Source: Mycoplasma sp. Ms02 (GTDB lineage Bacteria; Bacillota_I; Bacilli_A; Mycoplasmatales; Metamycoplasmataceae). Taken from it: a stretch of DNA of 64,000 nucleotides. The DNA lies in NCBI RefSeq assembly GCF_019720735.1, contig NZ_CP081302.1, positions 310,001 to 374,000 on the forward strand. Reading direction: 5' to 3'. Shown here piece by piece: positions 39,009 to 48,200 of the stretch; the first letter of the stretch is position 1; each line of letters begins with the position of its first letter. The notes under the pieces were generated by a model. The model did no database searches. It saw nothing but the letters and a program-made list of their open reading frames with translations, and was not told where the DNA came from. Position numbers and translations under genes: made by a program.

Positions 39009-39393
39009 CACCAAATATCTCTTATCCTCCCTTATCGGTCTTACATTTTGTTTAGGAATCTGCGCACCCCTTGTATATGAGTATTTCGGTGGGAATAAAG
39101 CTGAAAAAAAGGTGAGCAATTTAACCCTTGAATATGACTTACCACCAGCATTGACTTTTGATAATCAAGAATTGCAAAACTATCTTGACAATCTGCAAGA
39201 AATTGATGAAGATGTAGTTGCTTACATCGCTTCCGAAATTATTAAAACTTTGCCTGAAAATGAAGGCTCAGTTTTGTTCGATTACATTATTTCAAATGAC
39301 AGAAGATCAGCAACCATTTCAGTAGTTTGACAACTATCCGATAAAAACATTGGGAAAAATTATCAACTAAAAGTTGTAAACGAAGTTAGTTAA
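38998..39393 (+). CDS. Small membrane-anchored protein of unknown function (131 aa)
   Basis: Hydrophobic segment at about residues 6-27 (LLSSLIGLTFCLGICAPLVYEY) followed by an acidic, probably external domain. The start is uncertain: ATG 38998 gives a compact signal anchor, ATG 38968 adds ten residues; neither has a clear ribosome site, so translation may be coupled to the gene upstream. One TGA Trp codon near the end. Ends at a strong bidirectional terminator. Confidence 0.7.
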
Positions 39394-39394
39394 T

Positions 39395-39420
39395 AAAAAT
39401 CTCGCGTGTGCGAGATTTTT
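39395..39420. terminator. Bidirectional terminator between the unknown-gene trio and rplS
   Basis: Perfect stem aaaaatctcgc/gcgagattttt with a GTGT loop. Converging genes on both sides. Confidence 0.9.
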
Positions 39421-39433
39421 CTTAAGGACAATA

Positions 39434-39787
39434 TTATTTTCTTTTAATTTCTTTTAGACGTGCACTCTTACCACTTCTGTTTCTCATGAAGTAAAGTTTG
39501 TTACGTCTTGTTTTGTTTGAACGAACTACTTCGATGTGAGCGATTAATGGTGAGTTTGTTGGAAATGTTCTTTCAACACCAACTCCGTAAGAAATTTTTC
39601 TAACTGTAAATGTTTCTCTTGTTCCTGATTCTTTTTTAGAAATTACAAGACCTTCAAAGATTTGGATACGTTCTTTTTCACCTTCACGAATACGAACGTG
39701 AACTTTAACGTTATCCCCTGATTGGAAAGCAGGAAGGTCTGAACGTAACTGTTGTTTTTCTACTAATTCAATTAAACTATTTCTCAT
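39434..39787 (-). CDS. rplS: Ribosomal protein L19 (117 aa)
   Basis: Contains the L19 signature [19 protein letters not shown] and [14 protein letters not shown]...IAHIEVVR, ending with the [17 protein letters not shown] tail. The start MRNSLIEL at 39787 has AAAGGA at 6 nt and is inside the end of trmD (11-nt overlap). The upstream in-frame ATG five codons earlier is part of that ribosome site and is rejected. Confidence 0.97.
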   Translation of the reverse strand: MRNSLIELVEKQQLRSDLPAFQSGDNVKVHVRIREGEKERIQIFEGLVISKKESGTRETFTVRKISYGVGVERTFPTNSPLIAHIEVVRSNKTRRNKLYFMRNRSGKSARLKEIKRK

Positions 39788-40460
39788 TTTTAATCCTTTC
39801 AATTATGTCAGGACGATTTTTCAATGTTTTTTCTCATTGAGCTTTCGTCTTTCATTCATTAATTTCTTTATGATTACCGTTTAAAAGTACTTCAGGTACT
39901 GTCATACCTTTATACTCGCGAGGTCTTGTGTATTGTGGGTAATCGAGGAGTCCGATATCCTGAAACGAATCATGAATATGTGAATCTTCTCGAATTACTC
40001 CTGGCATTAATCTGACAATTGAGTCAGCCATTACCATTGAAGGTAGCTCACCCCCTGTCAAAACATAGTCACCGATTGATAATTCCATATCAACTAGTTC
40101 AACTACTCTTTCGTCAAAACCTTCATAACGACCTGCAATAAAGGTGATTTGATCATGCTTTGCAAGTTCATTTGCAATTTTTTGATCCAATCTTTTACCT
40201 TGTGGCGTTACAAGAATTTTAAATCCACCTCTGTTTGGTAGCGATTCTAGAGCTAAGTCAATTGGCTCTACTTTAAGTAGCAACCCATGACCACCTCCAT
40301 AAATCTCATCATCAACCTTGTTATGTTTATTATTACTAAAATCTCTAAAGTCTACAACTTTAACATCGATTAAACCTTTTTCGATCGCTTTGTTTACAAT
40401 GCTTTCTTCAACAAAAGGTCTGTAATAATTTGGGAACAACGTTAAGAAATTAATTTTCAT
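39777..40460 (-). CDS. trmD: tRNA (guanine37-N1)-methyltransferase (227 aa)
   Basis: SPOUT methyltransferase modifying G37 to prevent frameshifting. Motifs: FLTLFPNYY at the start, [27 protein letters not shown], and the knot segment [17 protein letters not shown]. Two TGA Trp codons near the C-terminus (EINEWKTKAQWEKTL) would truncate it under the standard code; the real stop is TAG inside rplS. Its ATG overlaps the rpsP stop (TAATG). Confidence 0.97.
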
Positions 40461-40714
40461 TATTTACCAGATTTAAGTTTGTCTGTTAATTTGTTAGCTC
40501 TAAATAAGTTAGCAACAGTTTGTGTAGGTTGAGCACCTTGAGCTAATCATTTAGCTGTAGCTTCAACATTTAAATCTAATTTCTTTGAGTGTGGGTCGTA
40601 GTTTCCAAGTGCTTCGATGAATTTTCCATCACGTGGTGCTCTAGCGTCAGCAGCAACCACTTTGTAAACAGCGTGGAACTTGTGTCCTAAACGTTTTAAT
40701 CTAATTTTAACCAT
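40460..40714 (-). CDS. rpsP: Ribosomal protein S16 (84 aa)
   Basis: Matches S16: [20 protein letters not shown], then [20 protein letters not shown] and a C-terminal [10 protein letters not shown] segment. It contains one TGA Trp codon (TAKWLAQGAQ), so it is missed by a standard-code ORF search. AAGGAGG precedes the ATG. First gene of rpsP-trmD-rplS. Confidence 0.95.
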
Positions 40715-40731
40715 AAATTATCCTCCTTAAG

Positions 40732-40769
40732 TGTCAAGCATTTTTACTTGACAGTGTAAAAATATTATA
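40732..40769 (-). promoter_or_regulatory. rpsP promoter and leader hairpin
   Basis: TATAAT at 40764-40769 on the minus strand; about 10 nt downstream a perfect 7-bp stem TGTCAAG/CTTGACA with an 8-nt loop (40732-40753), ending just before the ribosome site. No U-run follows, so it is not a terminator; it may affect mRNA stability or translation. Confidence 0.5.
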
Positions 40770-40811
40770 CATAAAACCAAAAAATAAACACGAAAAATTT
40801 AAATAAAAAAT

Positions 40812-40817
40812 TATAAT
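40812..40817 (+). promoter_or_regulatory. -10 box of rluD (leaderless)
   Basis: Perfect TATAAT ending 6 nt before the rluD ATG; no ribosome binding site. Confidence 0.6.
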
Positions 40818-40823
40818 AAAACA

Positions 40824-41750
40824 ATGATTAAATTAAAAGTCGAATACAAAGAGAGAATCGATAAATATATCTCAAATCACACGGAGCTATCAAGAAGCGA
40901 TATTAAGCAATTAATTGAGCAAAGAGCAGTTTTTATCAACGGCACAAACGTGATTAAACCTAAGTACATAGTTCGTGAAGGTCAAGAAATTGAAATCGTG
41001 AAATTACTTGATAAAGAAATTCATATCGAGCCTCAAAAAATGGACATTAACGTGATCTTTGAAGATGAACACATTATCATTATTGATAAACCAAGTGGGA
41101 TGGTGGTTCACCCATCGCCTGGTCATTATGAAAACACGCTTGTAAATGGTCTTTTATATCATTTTAAAAATAACCTATCAAATGAAAACGGTTTAATGCG
41201 TCCTGGAATTGTTCATAGAATTGATAAAGATACTTCTGGTTTACTAATTGTGGCTAAAACAAATGAAGTTCATCAAAAATTATCAGATATGTTCAAAGAA
41301 CACGCAGTTAACAGAAAGTATGTCGCAATTGTTGATGGTGTTCTATCAGCAAACAAACTCAAAATTAACTTGCCTATAGGTAGAAGTGAAAAAAACAGAC
41401 AAATTATGGCAGTGACAAATGTCAATTCCAAACACGCAGTTTCTCACTTCGAATTATTAAAAACTTTTTATTTAGATAACCTTCCTAAAACATTAATTAA
41501 ATGTCAGTTAGAAACAGGAAGAACGCATCAAATTCGTGTTCATGCAGCTTATATCAAGAATCCGATTTATGGGGATCCTATTTACAACAAAGAAGTCGAT
41601 GCATTTGGTCAAAGACTACACGCTTATGAACTGGAATTTACTCATCCAATGACAAACGAGAAAATGATTTTCCATTCAAAACCACCAGTCGAATTTGCAG
41701 TCAGTGAATTTGATTTTAATACCTTATTTAAAGTTGAAAAGGAGAAATAA
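40824..41750 (+). CDS. rluD: Ribosomal large-subunit pseudouridine synthase, RluD-like (308 aa)
   Basis: S4 RNA-binding domain at residues 1-60 (SRSDIKQLIEQRAVFINGT) followed by the RsuA/RluA catalytic core, with HRIDKDTSGLLIVAK carrying the catalytic Asp and LETGRTHQIRVH, GDPIYN as later family motifs. It could modify 23S rRNA in the helix 69 region as RluD does, though RluA/C/D specificity is not certain from sequence. It heads an operon with the next membrane-protein gene (TAATG overlap). Confidence 0.9.
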   Translation: MIKLKVEYKERIDKYISNHTELSRSDIKQLIEQRAVFINGTNVIKPKYIVREGQEIEIVKLLDKEIHIEPQKMDINVIFEDEHIIIIDKPSGMVVHPSPGHYENTLVNGLLYHFKNNLSNENGLMRPGIVHRIDKDTSGLLIVAKTNEVHQKLSDMFKEHAVNRKYVAIVDGVLSANKLKINLPIGRSEKNRQIMAVTNVNSKHAVSHFELLKTFYLDNLPKTLIKCQLETGRTHQIRVHAAYIKNPIYGDPIYNKEVDAFGQRLHAYELEFTHPMTNEKMIFHSKPPVEFAVSEFDFNTLFKVEKEK

Positions 41751-42601
41751 TGTTTAATTTAAGACAATATGCAGTAATAAACAGTATTCCTGAACTATGA
41801 AAAAAAGAAAAACAATTCAAACCATTTATTTTTACTTTCATGGCTTTTCTTTTTTTGGTTTCAGCAATCTACTTAACTCTTGGGATTTTAACAGTCGTTT
41901 ACAAAGAAGACTTAATCACAAGTATTCAAAACTTTCTAGCTAAAAATAATCAAACTTTGCGTCAAGAAATAATTTTAGAAGCAGCAACAAGTACAGTAAC
42001 AGGATTAATTACAATGAATTTCATCATTGCATCATTAGCTTTACTACTTAATATCTACTACATCGATGGAGTTAGAGACTCATATAAAAATCAGAACTTT
42101 TCAAGGTTAAAAGGGTCGGTAACATTCCTTTCATCATTTTATGTGCTATTTATCATTATCAGTTTAGTTCTTAACCTAATTAGAGGTGGTATACAACTTG
42201 AATTTCAACACCCAATCCTAATTGCTGGATTAGTAATCAAAATTGTTCTAGTTGTAGGATGATTCTTAATTGGAGCACAAGTAAGAAACATTAGACAATT
42301 ATTCATTTCAATTGAACAAAGAATTGCATTTGCAAAATTTGTAGAACAAATGAATGCAAACGGAGGAATCCAAAACCCATTCTTCGCTTCAGCAGCAACT
42401 CAAATGAATAACCAACCAGCTCAAGAAGTTAAAAATGAACAAGAAGTTAAGCAAGAAAAAACTGAAGATAAGCCAATGGATCCAAAACTAATGGAACTAT
42501 CAAGAGAACGTTTAGAATCTGTTGCCAAAAAAATGAACATCATCGGGTACGAACAACTAAGTGATGATGAACTTCGTAACGCAATCAACCAAAAACTATA
42601 A
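41750..42601 (+). CDS. Membrane protein with four helices and a C-terminal helical SAP/Rho-N-like tail (283 aa)
   Basis: Four hydrophobic segments at about residues 24-48, 85-106, 122-143 and 152-175, then a cytoplasmic tail. A Gln/Glu/Lys-rich linker leads to a last 38-residue helical unit (LSRERLESVAKKMNIIGYEQLSDDELRNAI) resembling Rho N-terminal/SAP-type folds, which can bind nucleic acid or act as an interaction module. Start ATG overlaps the rluD stop. Function unknown; the pairing of four membrane helices with such a tail is seen in other mycoplasmas. Confidence 0.75.
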
Positions 42602-42625
42602 AACACATTTATTGTGTTTTTTTCT
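42601..42625 (+). terminator. Terminator after the rluD operon
   Basis: Stem aaacaca/tgtgttt with a 5-nt loop and T-run, directly after the stop codon. Confidence 0.8.
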
Positions 42626-42668
42626 TTTTTTGGAGTAAAATAATCTAAATATTTTGTGGAAGGAATAT

Positions 42669-44150
42669 ATGAACAAAAATTTATGAATACTAATGGGAAT
42701 ACTAGCAATTCCTGTTGTCGGAGTCCCGTTAGCAATTATGGTTGCTAACGCTACCAAATCAACGCAAAGCGAACAAAAACCTAAAGACGAAGTAAACAAA
42801 ACTTCAAAAACAGAAGAAAAAAAAGCTCAAGATGAAAACTCAAATATAGGTTCAGAAAAATCAGAAACTAAAGCCGAAGGTGAATTAAACACAGAGGATA
42901 ATTCACAAAACGCTGAAAATAATTCTGGAGAAAACACGCAAGATGATCAAAATTCTACTGTTGCAGAAAATGAAACTGAAGACAATAACAACAACTCTAA
43001 TGAAGAAGCAAACTCAGAAACTGATCAACCCAAAGACGAAAATAATAACAATCAAAATAAAGACTCAGAAAACGAAAATACCTCAAACACAGGCCTAAAC
43101 GAAACATCAGAAAGCACAGAGGCTGAAACAAATAATGACAGTAGTTCAGACAACGTTGAGGAAAACACACACAATGAAACTTCTGAAGCGACAGATACTG
43201 CTGGTGTAGAAAACACAAAAGATGTCATATCTGATGAAGACTCAAATTCTGAGACTCAAGAAAATACTACTGAAGATCAACAAGATAACGATTCATCAAA
43301 AGTGAATGTCGAGGACAGTCAATCACAGGAAGAAGACAAAAATCAACAACAAGATCAAAACACAGATGTAAATGCTGAAGTTAACGAAGATAATCCAACA
43401 AATACAGAAGATACATCTACAGTGGAAAGTGATACAAAAGTTTCAGAAACTATGGAAAATGAAACTGAAAAACAAACAGAAAATAACTCCCTTGAAACTT
43501 CAGAAGAAGAAACAAGCAATATGAATGTTTCAGATTCAGAAAAACCAGTAACAGAAGAAACTACATCTGAGGAAGTAACACAACCTGAAGAAAAAACTCA
43601 GTCTGATGAACAAACAGAAGATGTAAAAGAAGAATCGAAAGAAGTTATGGCTAAAGACTTTTACAAAGAACAGGAAGAAGTTCAATGATTAGCTAAAGCC
43701 CTTACAACTGAAGAAGGACAAGTAGAGTGAAATCTTCCTGTAGTTAAAGAGTATCTAGAAATGACAGGAGATGATAAAAAACCTCTTGCAGTAGCACTAA
43801 AACAGTTTGCTTACGGAAACTACGTTTTAAACTATTTCAAAGATAAAGATAGCACGACAATTCAAGAAGAAATAAACACTATTTCGCTTCAAATAAAATT
43901 CGGGTATCCTGAAGAGTTCCAAAACTTTGAAGCTAACAGAAATACCTATAAAATAGAAGGATTCAACGAAAAGAACAGGGCTGTAAACAATGCTATTTTA
44001 GCGATCGTGAAAAAATTAAGTAATCAAGGTGTGACATTACAAACTTTCGGAATCAAAGAAGAGCTGAAAGAAATAACAACAATAGAAACACCTCAACACA
44101 CAGAAAGTTCTGGTGAGTTCGACAGAACAACTACAGTTCAAGGTTCATAA
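42669..44150 (+). CDS. Acidic low-complexity surface protein (493 aa)
   Basis: N-terminal signal/anchor (residues 1-27, WILMGILAIPVVGVPLAIMVA) with no lipobox. Residues about 30-330 are low complexity, dominated by Glu, Asn, Ser, Thr, Asp and Gln with no Cys and almost no hydrophobics, like a disordered mucin-like stalk. The last 160 residues are mixed and probably folded (EEVQWLAKALTTEEGQVEWN...). GGAAGG ribosome site. Function unknown; an exposed, rapidly diverging surface protein is the best reading. Confidence 0.8.
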
Positions 44151-44151
44151 T

Positions 44152-44177
44152 AAAACTGCCTAATGGCAGTTTTTTTG
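44152..44177 (+). terminator. Terminator of the low-complexity surface gene
   Basis: Stem aaaactgcc/ggcagtttt, TAAT loop, T7 run, starting at the stop codon. Confidence 0.85.
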
Positions 44178-44202
44178 TTTTCAATAACAAATTGAATAAT
44201 TA

Positions 44203-44229
44203 AAAACTTGAACCATGCGTTCAAGTTTT
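44203..44229 (-). terminator. Terminator of the heptad-repeat surface gene
   Basis: Perfect 10-bp stem aaaacttgaa/ttcaagtttt with a 7-nt loop, 8 nt after the stop of the converging gene. Confidence 0.75.
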
Positions 44230-44236
44230 AAGTTAA

Positions 44237-46168
44237 TTAAGATCTATTTTTTCTTCTTTTAACAACAAAGAAAGTAACTAAAGAACCAATAATTAGTCCA
44301 AGAATAAATAAGATTCAGTAGAATACACGCATGTATCATTGGTATTGTCTTAGTCCAGAATTTTCTTTTTCTAATTCTTGTTTATCAGCTTCAAGTTTCG
44401 CTAAATCTGCTTTAGCTTTTTCAACTTTTGCATTCGCTGCTTGAAGGTTTTCTTTTGCTTGATTTAAATCTGCTTTAGTAGACTCTAGAACACCGTCTTT
44501 ATTTTGAATAAAGGTATCAATTAGTTCAATGACTTTTGCTAAGTTATTTAATTCTAAGTCATTTAATTCTTGAGCTTTTTCAAGACTGAATTTATCCTCT
44601 TCAGCTTGTTCATAGTTGTTTTTAATTGAGTCAGTAATTTGTTGAACTTGTTCAATGTATTCGTTAAGTGTTTGTTCTTCTTCTTGAGTTAAAGCAAAAC
44701 TATCTTTCGCTTTATTTAAGATATCAACAACTTTTTCACCTTCTTCAACTGAACCTAGAGAGTGTCTCTTGATGATTTCTCTTAAGTTTTCAGCTTCCAC
44801 AGTTAACGCATCAAGTTTAGCTTGAACTTCATTCTTTTCATTTACTGCTGCTTCTTTTTGAGCAACTGCATCATCAAGTTTACCTACTGCTGCATCTCTT
44901 TCAGCAACAGCTGCATCTTTTTGAGCTACTGCTTCTTCTTTTTCAGCAACAGCTGCATCTAATTTACCTACGGCTGCATCTCTTTCAGCAACAGCTGCAT
45001 CCTTTTCGGCTATAGCACCATCTAATTTTCCTACAGCTTCATCTCTTTCAGCCACTGCAGCTTCCTTATCAGCAACAAGTTTGGCGTCTTTTTCCCCTTC
45101 TGCAATTGCATATCTTTCAAGAACTTCATTAAGTTGTTCATTAACGAAAGCTCCTCCTTTTGTGAAGGCAATATCAGCATAAATAGGGTAGATTAATTCA
45201 AGGTTTTGTGATTTTAAGTAAACAATAAATGATTCAATTGAATAAAGTGATCTAACTCACATCATATATTTGTTTCTTAAATCATCTCTTTGATTTCTGT
45301 ATCCTTCTACTCCAGGGTGACTATCCTTATTTTGATCAGGATTTTCTGAGAAATAAACTACGTTTTTTTGTAGCTCTCTAAACTGTTTAATGTTTAGAAC
45401 AAGACCTTTTAATGTGTTTCAAATTTGAAACTGATCTCCAAACTCAGATCCCAATTCTCTTAGTTTATCTTCGCCTAAATCATAAATCTCAGTTCTATAT
45501 TTTTTATATAAAGGATCATTTTCACCAGCTGAGAATTCTGTTTGTGCAAAAAAGGTTTCGATTTCTTGCATTTGAGCATCAATTGCTTGGTAGTAATCTT
45601 CGTCTGTCATTTGGTCTAGATTTTGATTATATTCTTTGAATCCACCTTCATCTAATGGTGGTTGATTTGTAGCTGATTTAAAAATTCTATAAATACGATC
45701 TAAATTTGACTTTTTAAATAAGAACTTAATATCTTCGTCAATTCTTAATCTTTCTCGATCATCATCAGAAAGGTTTGAACCTGAGTTCTCTCTGGGAATT
45801 CTGGAATATGGAACATTAGCGTTCTTTAGTGACTCAATGTAATTTAAATCTGTTACTGCATTAACACCTTCACGGTAAAGCTCTTTAAAATCACTATCGC
45901 TTAAAGATGATAAATCAGCCATCCTGTCCAGAACGGATTGTAAAATATACATTGCAGATCCATAATCAGATCAAGAGTCTCCATCATAATCAAGGAAGTC
46001 GAACTCATGCTCTTCAGCGTAATTATTTTTATTTTGAAAATATGTTTTTACTGATTGCCTATCAGCTTCGCTGCTTCAGTTCATTGATGCTGACATAGAT
46101 ATCAGTGCACCAAGTGGTGTAATAATACCAGCGCTTACACCTCCTAATTTTAAAAATTTGTTTTTCAC
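44237..46168 (-). CDS. Surface protein with heptad repeats and a C-terminal membrane anchor (643 aa)
   Basis: The GTG start at 46168 has TAGGAG at 6-8 nt. A signal sequence (residues 2-28) without a lipobox precedes an extracellular helical domain containing several TGA Trp codons. Around residues 365-440 eleven heptads of the form A(E/Q)(K/R)(D/E)xAV and GKLDxAV are repeated in tandem, a perfect coiled coil. More helical sequence follows, then a C-terminal membrane helix (WILFILGLIIGSLVTFFVV) and a basic KRRKNRS tail. So the protein is inserted by its C-terminal end with a coiled-coil stalk. Function unknown. Confidence 0.85.
44843..45073 (-). repeat. Tandem 21-nt (7-codon) repeats encoding a coiled coil
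   Basis: About eleven tandem units. The protein units alternate AERDAAV, GKLDAAV, AEKEEAV and AQKDAAV, and larger 42-63 nt blocks are nearly identical. Copy number could change by recombination or slippage. Confidence 0.85.
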
Positions 46169-46202
46169 GTTAATCTCCTAAATACAATAAAAAAATTTAA
46201 AC

Positions 46203-46231
46203 ATATTAAAATAATTTTAGAAAAATGTCAA
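46203..46231 (-). promoter_or_regulatory. Promoter of the heptad-repeat surface gene
   Basis: Perfect -35 TTGACA (46226-46231), 17-nt spacer, -10 TAATAT (46203-46208) on the minus strand, about 35 nt before the GTG start. It is the best -35/-10 pair seen in the window. Confidence 0.75.
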
Positions 46232-46372
46232 TAAATACACTTTTTAGTTTTTTGTGTAAAAACTGTTTTCGGTATGACGTTTTTCTCAGCTACTGTGCAA
46301 CAGAGCTTTTCGTGAATTTCTATTTTTGAGTAATAATGTGTATTTGAACTTAATCACAGGAACCCTCAAAAC

Positions 46373-46414
46373 AAAAAAAAAAAAAAAAAAAAAACAATTT
46401 TAAAAACAAAATTG
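46373..46414 (-). promoter_or_regulatory. Oligo(T)22 run preceded by a hairpin
   Basis: On the minus strand CAATTTT/AAAATTG (46395-46414) is followed by 22 T (46373-46394). It lies between tRNA-Leu and the promoter of the heptad-repeat gene, about 205 nt upstream of that start. The rest of this 310-bp intergenic stretch shows nothing beyond the promoter. Confidence 0.45.
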
Positions 46415-46450
46415 GTAAAAAGTGAGTTTTTTGGGTAAAAAATCGGAATA

Positions 46451-46475
46451 AAAAAATACACGTCTGCGTGCATTA
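46451..46475 (-). terminator. Terminator of tRNA-Leu
   Basis: Short stem CACG/CGTG with TCTG-type loop and a T-run on the minus strand, 6 nt after the tRNA 3' end. Confidence 0.5.
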
Positions 46476-46480
46476 TTTCA

Positions 46481-46565
46481 TGGTGCCCAAGACAGGAGTC
46501 GAACCTGCACAGGTCTCCCTACTAGAGCCTTAATCTAGCGTGTATGCCAATTTCACCACTTGGGC
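46481..46565 (-). tRNA. tRNA-Leu (anticodon AAG)
   Basis: 85 nt with the encoded CCA. Acceptor GCCCAAG/CTTGGGC with A73, long variable arm typical of class II tRNA-Leu, GGTTCGACTCC T-arm. The anticodon stem is CTAGA/TCTAG and the loop TTAAGGC, giving anticodon AAG at positions 34-36. A at the wobble position is unusual. Confidence 0.92.
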
Positions 46566-46590
46566 ATTTTTATAATTATAGCACTTACAA

Positions 46591-47814
46591 CTAGAAAAGT
46601 GATTTTTTTGAAACTATTGAAACAAAAATTAACGCTTGCGAAAGAATTCCCAAAAGTTCCCCATAGTTTTCCTCATCATTTGTATCAATGACAATTTCGC
46701 TATAAGAATTTCCTTGTTTAAATGACGTTAAGTGTTGTTTGTATAAATCGAATAAATTTTCAATCGATTCATTAATTTGCGAAATTCCGTATTGGTTAAG
46801 TCCATCTTGATTATTAACATCTGATGTTATTTTGTAATCAAAAAATTGCGACTTTAGATTAAGTGATAAAACACCTTTGTTCCCTTTACCTGAAAACAGA
46901 CTTTGCGAATATGAGTTTGCTGTAGGGGCAAAAATCACGGAATCTGTATACATTTTTGAACTTAGTTTTAACATCATTTCCTTAAATCAACTAGCCAATA
47001 AAAAAGTATTAGACAGCTTAGAAAGAAGAACCATTAAGTTCGAACTTGAATTGATATCAATAATAATATCCAAAAGTTTATAAGAAAGATTGTAATTCTG
47101 ATCGACTAAATAGCTATTGTTAACAGCTATTTTATAACCATTTAGAATCTTCTTAATGTTTATTCCTTGATAGGCCAGTAACACTAAAACAGCTTCTGTG
47201 AAAAACCCGAAGTTGTTTTTTATTAAAAGATTGTTAAAGAAGATATTTTCTTCTTTAACTCTTAACTTTTGCAAGTCAGAATCTAAAATCTTATCCGTAA
47301 ACAGGAATGTGTTTGAACGCATTCATTCATAACCATATCTTGAATAAACATCTTTCACGAAACCTAAAAAGATTTTTTTAAAATTAGAAGACTCTTCATT
47401 TCTCGTCACATAAAAAGTTGCAATTTTTCGAAACTTTTTAAAGGTATAATCAAGTTTTTTGGAAATATTCGCTCCTGATTCATCTTTGTTGATAAAAATT
47501 AATTCAGCTCTTTGATTTGATAATAAATCAAGTTCTCCATTTAAAAACTGAATCGCACTTTTGACAAAATGCATTGTGTAATAGTCGCAAAAGACAACAA
47601 TAGAATCAATTTCTCTATCGTAAATTCCATGACATGCGTTGATAACTCGATTTAAAAGCGAAGAACTAATATTTAAGAAAAAAGAGTTGTAATCAGCATA
47701 TTTAAAGTTAGGAACTTTCTTGCTATAAAAGTCCATTACTAAGCTTTTTACATCTGGAAGCCTTGAATCAGCCTCAAAATTAGAGCCGATTACTTTATTT
47801 ATTTTTATTTTCAT
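46591..47814 (-). CDS. Divergent glucose-6-phosphate-isomerase-like protein, probably inactive (407 aa)
   Basis: Length and the order of segments fit Pgi (two SIS subdomains). Aligned by eye: IVVFCDYYTMHFVKSAIQFL (71-90) occupies the place of the glycine loop VIGIGGSYLG...AIEFL; IATFYVTRNEESSNF (131-145) replaces ISKSGTTTEPA; NNFGFFTEAVLVLLAYQGINIKKIL matches GGRFSVLTAVGLLPIAVAGI; ASWFKEMM matches EWWKQL; VIFAPTANSYSQSLFSG matches IFPASANFSTDLHSLGQ; and the end resembles the GELIYFFE.A..ISGYL segment. The phosphate-binding loops and the catalytic His are gone. Under the standard code it breaks at two TGA codons. It follows an S1-domain gene (20-nt overlap). An alternative is an unrelated protein with chance similarity, but the linear agreement over the whole length argues against that. 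Confidence 0.6.
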
Positions 47815-48151
47815 ACATTACTTCAATTTCTTTTTCAGCACTAGCTTTTAAGTTCTTAAACCCAGAAGCAGTTTCTTTAATATTGTGCTTGAAAATACCA
47901 ATAGCAAAATTTGGGTGATTTAGCTTAAAACTTGCTTTTCCGACTTTGTCATTTTTGGCTTCGTCAACTATTACAAAGTTAATTTTGTCACCTGTTTTAA
48001 AGAGACTAACAGGGTCAATAGCTCTTCAATCACTCAAATCTGATTTTTCGATTTTATAAACTTTTTGGTTTTTATTTTTAACAAGAATGTAATTGCTTGC
48101 AACATCAATTACGACTCCAAAACCTACATTGCTGCTTGAACTAATTTTCAT
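47795..48151 (-). CDS. S1-domain RNA-binding protein (118 aa)
   Basis: One S1-like OB fold: GFGVVIDVASNYILVKN, then a strand with YKIEKSDLSDW and LFKTGDKINFVIVDEAK, followed by KASFKLNHP. This is the pattern of small YugI/GSP13-like S1 proteins. A TATAAT box 6 nt before ATG predicts a leaderless transcript. It overlaps the Pgi-like gene by 20 nt. TGA is read as Trp once. Confidence 0.75.
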
Positions 48152-48157
48152 ATCTGA

Positions 48158-48163
48158 ATTATA
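48158..48163 (-). promoter_or_regulatory. -10 box of the S1-domain gene (leaderless)
   Basis: Perfect TATAAT ending 6 nt before the ATG. The box is directly downstream of the RNase P RNA terminator. Confidence 0.55.
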
Positions 48164-48177
48164 TTAAAAAAGCAATA

Positions 48178-48200
48178 AAAAAATAGCCCAGGAGGCTATT
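48178..48200 (-). terminator. RNase P RNA terminator
   Basis: Stem AATAGCC/GGCTATT with TCCTG loop and a T7 run on the minus strand. Confidence 0.85.

Noticed and set aside
42997-43218. Cys/Phe/Leu-rich minus-strand ORF
   Set aside because: Antisense shadow of the acidic low-complexity protein.
44843-45073. Tandem repeats considered as a CRISPR array
   Set aside because: Repeats have no spacers, are in frame within a coding sequence and encode heptads.
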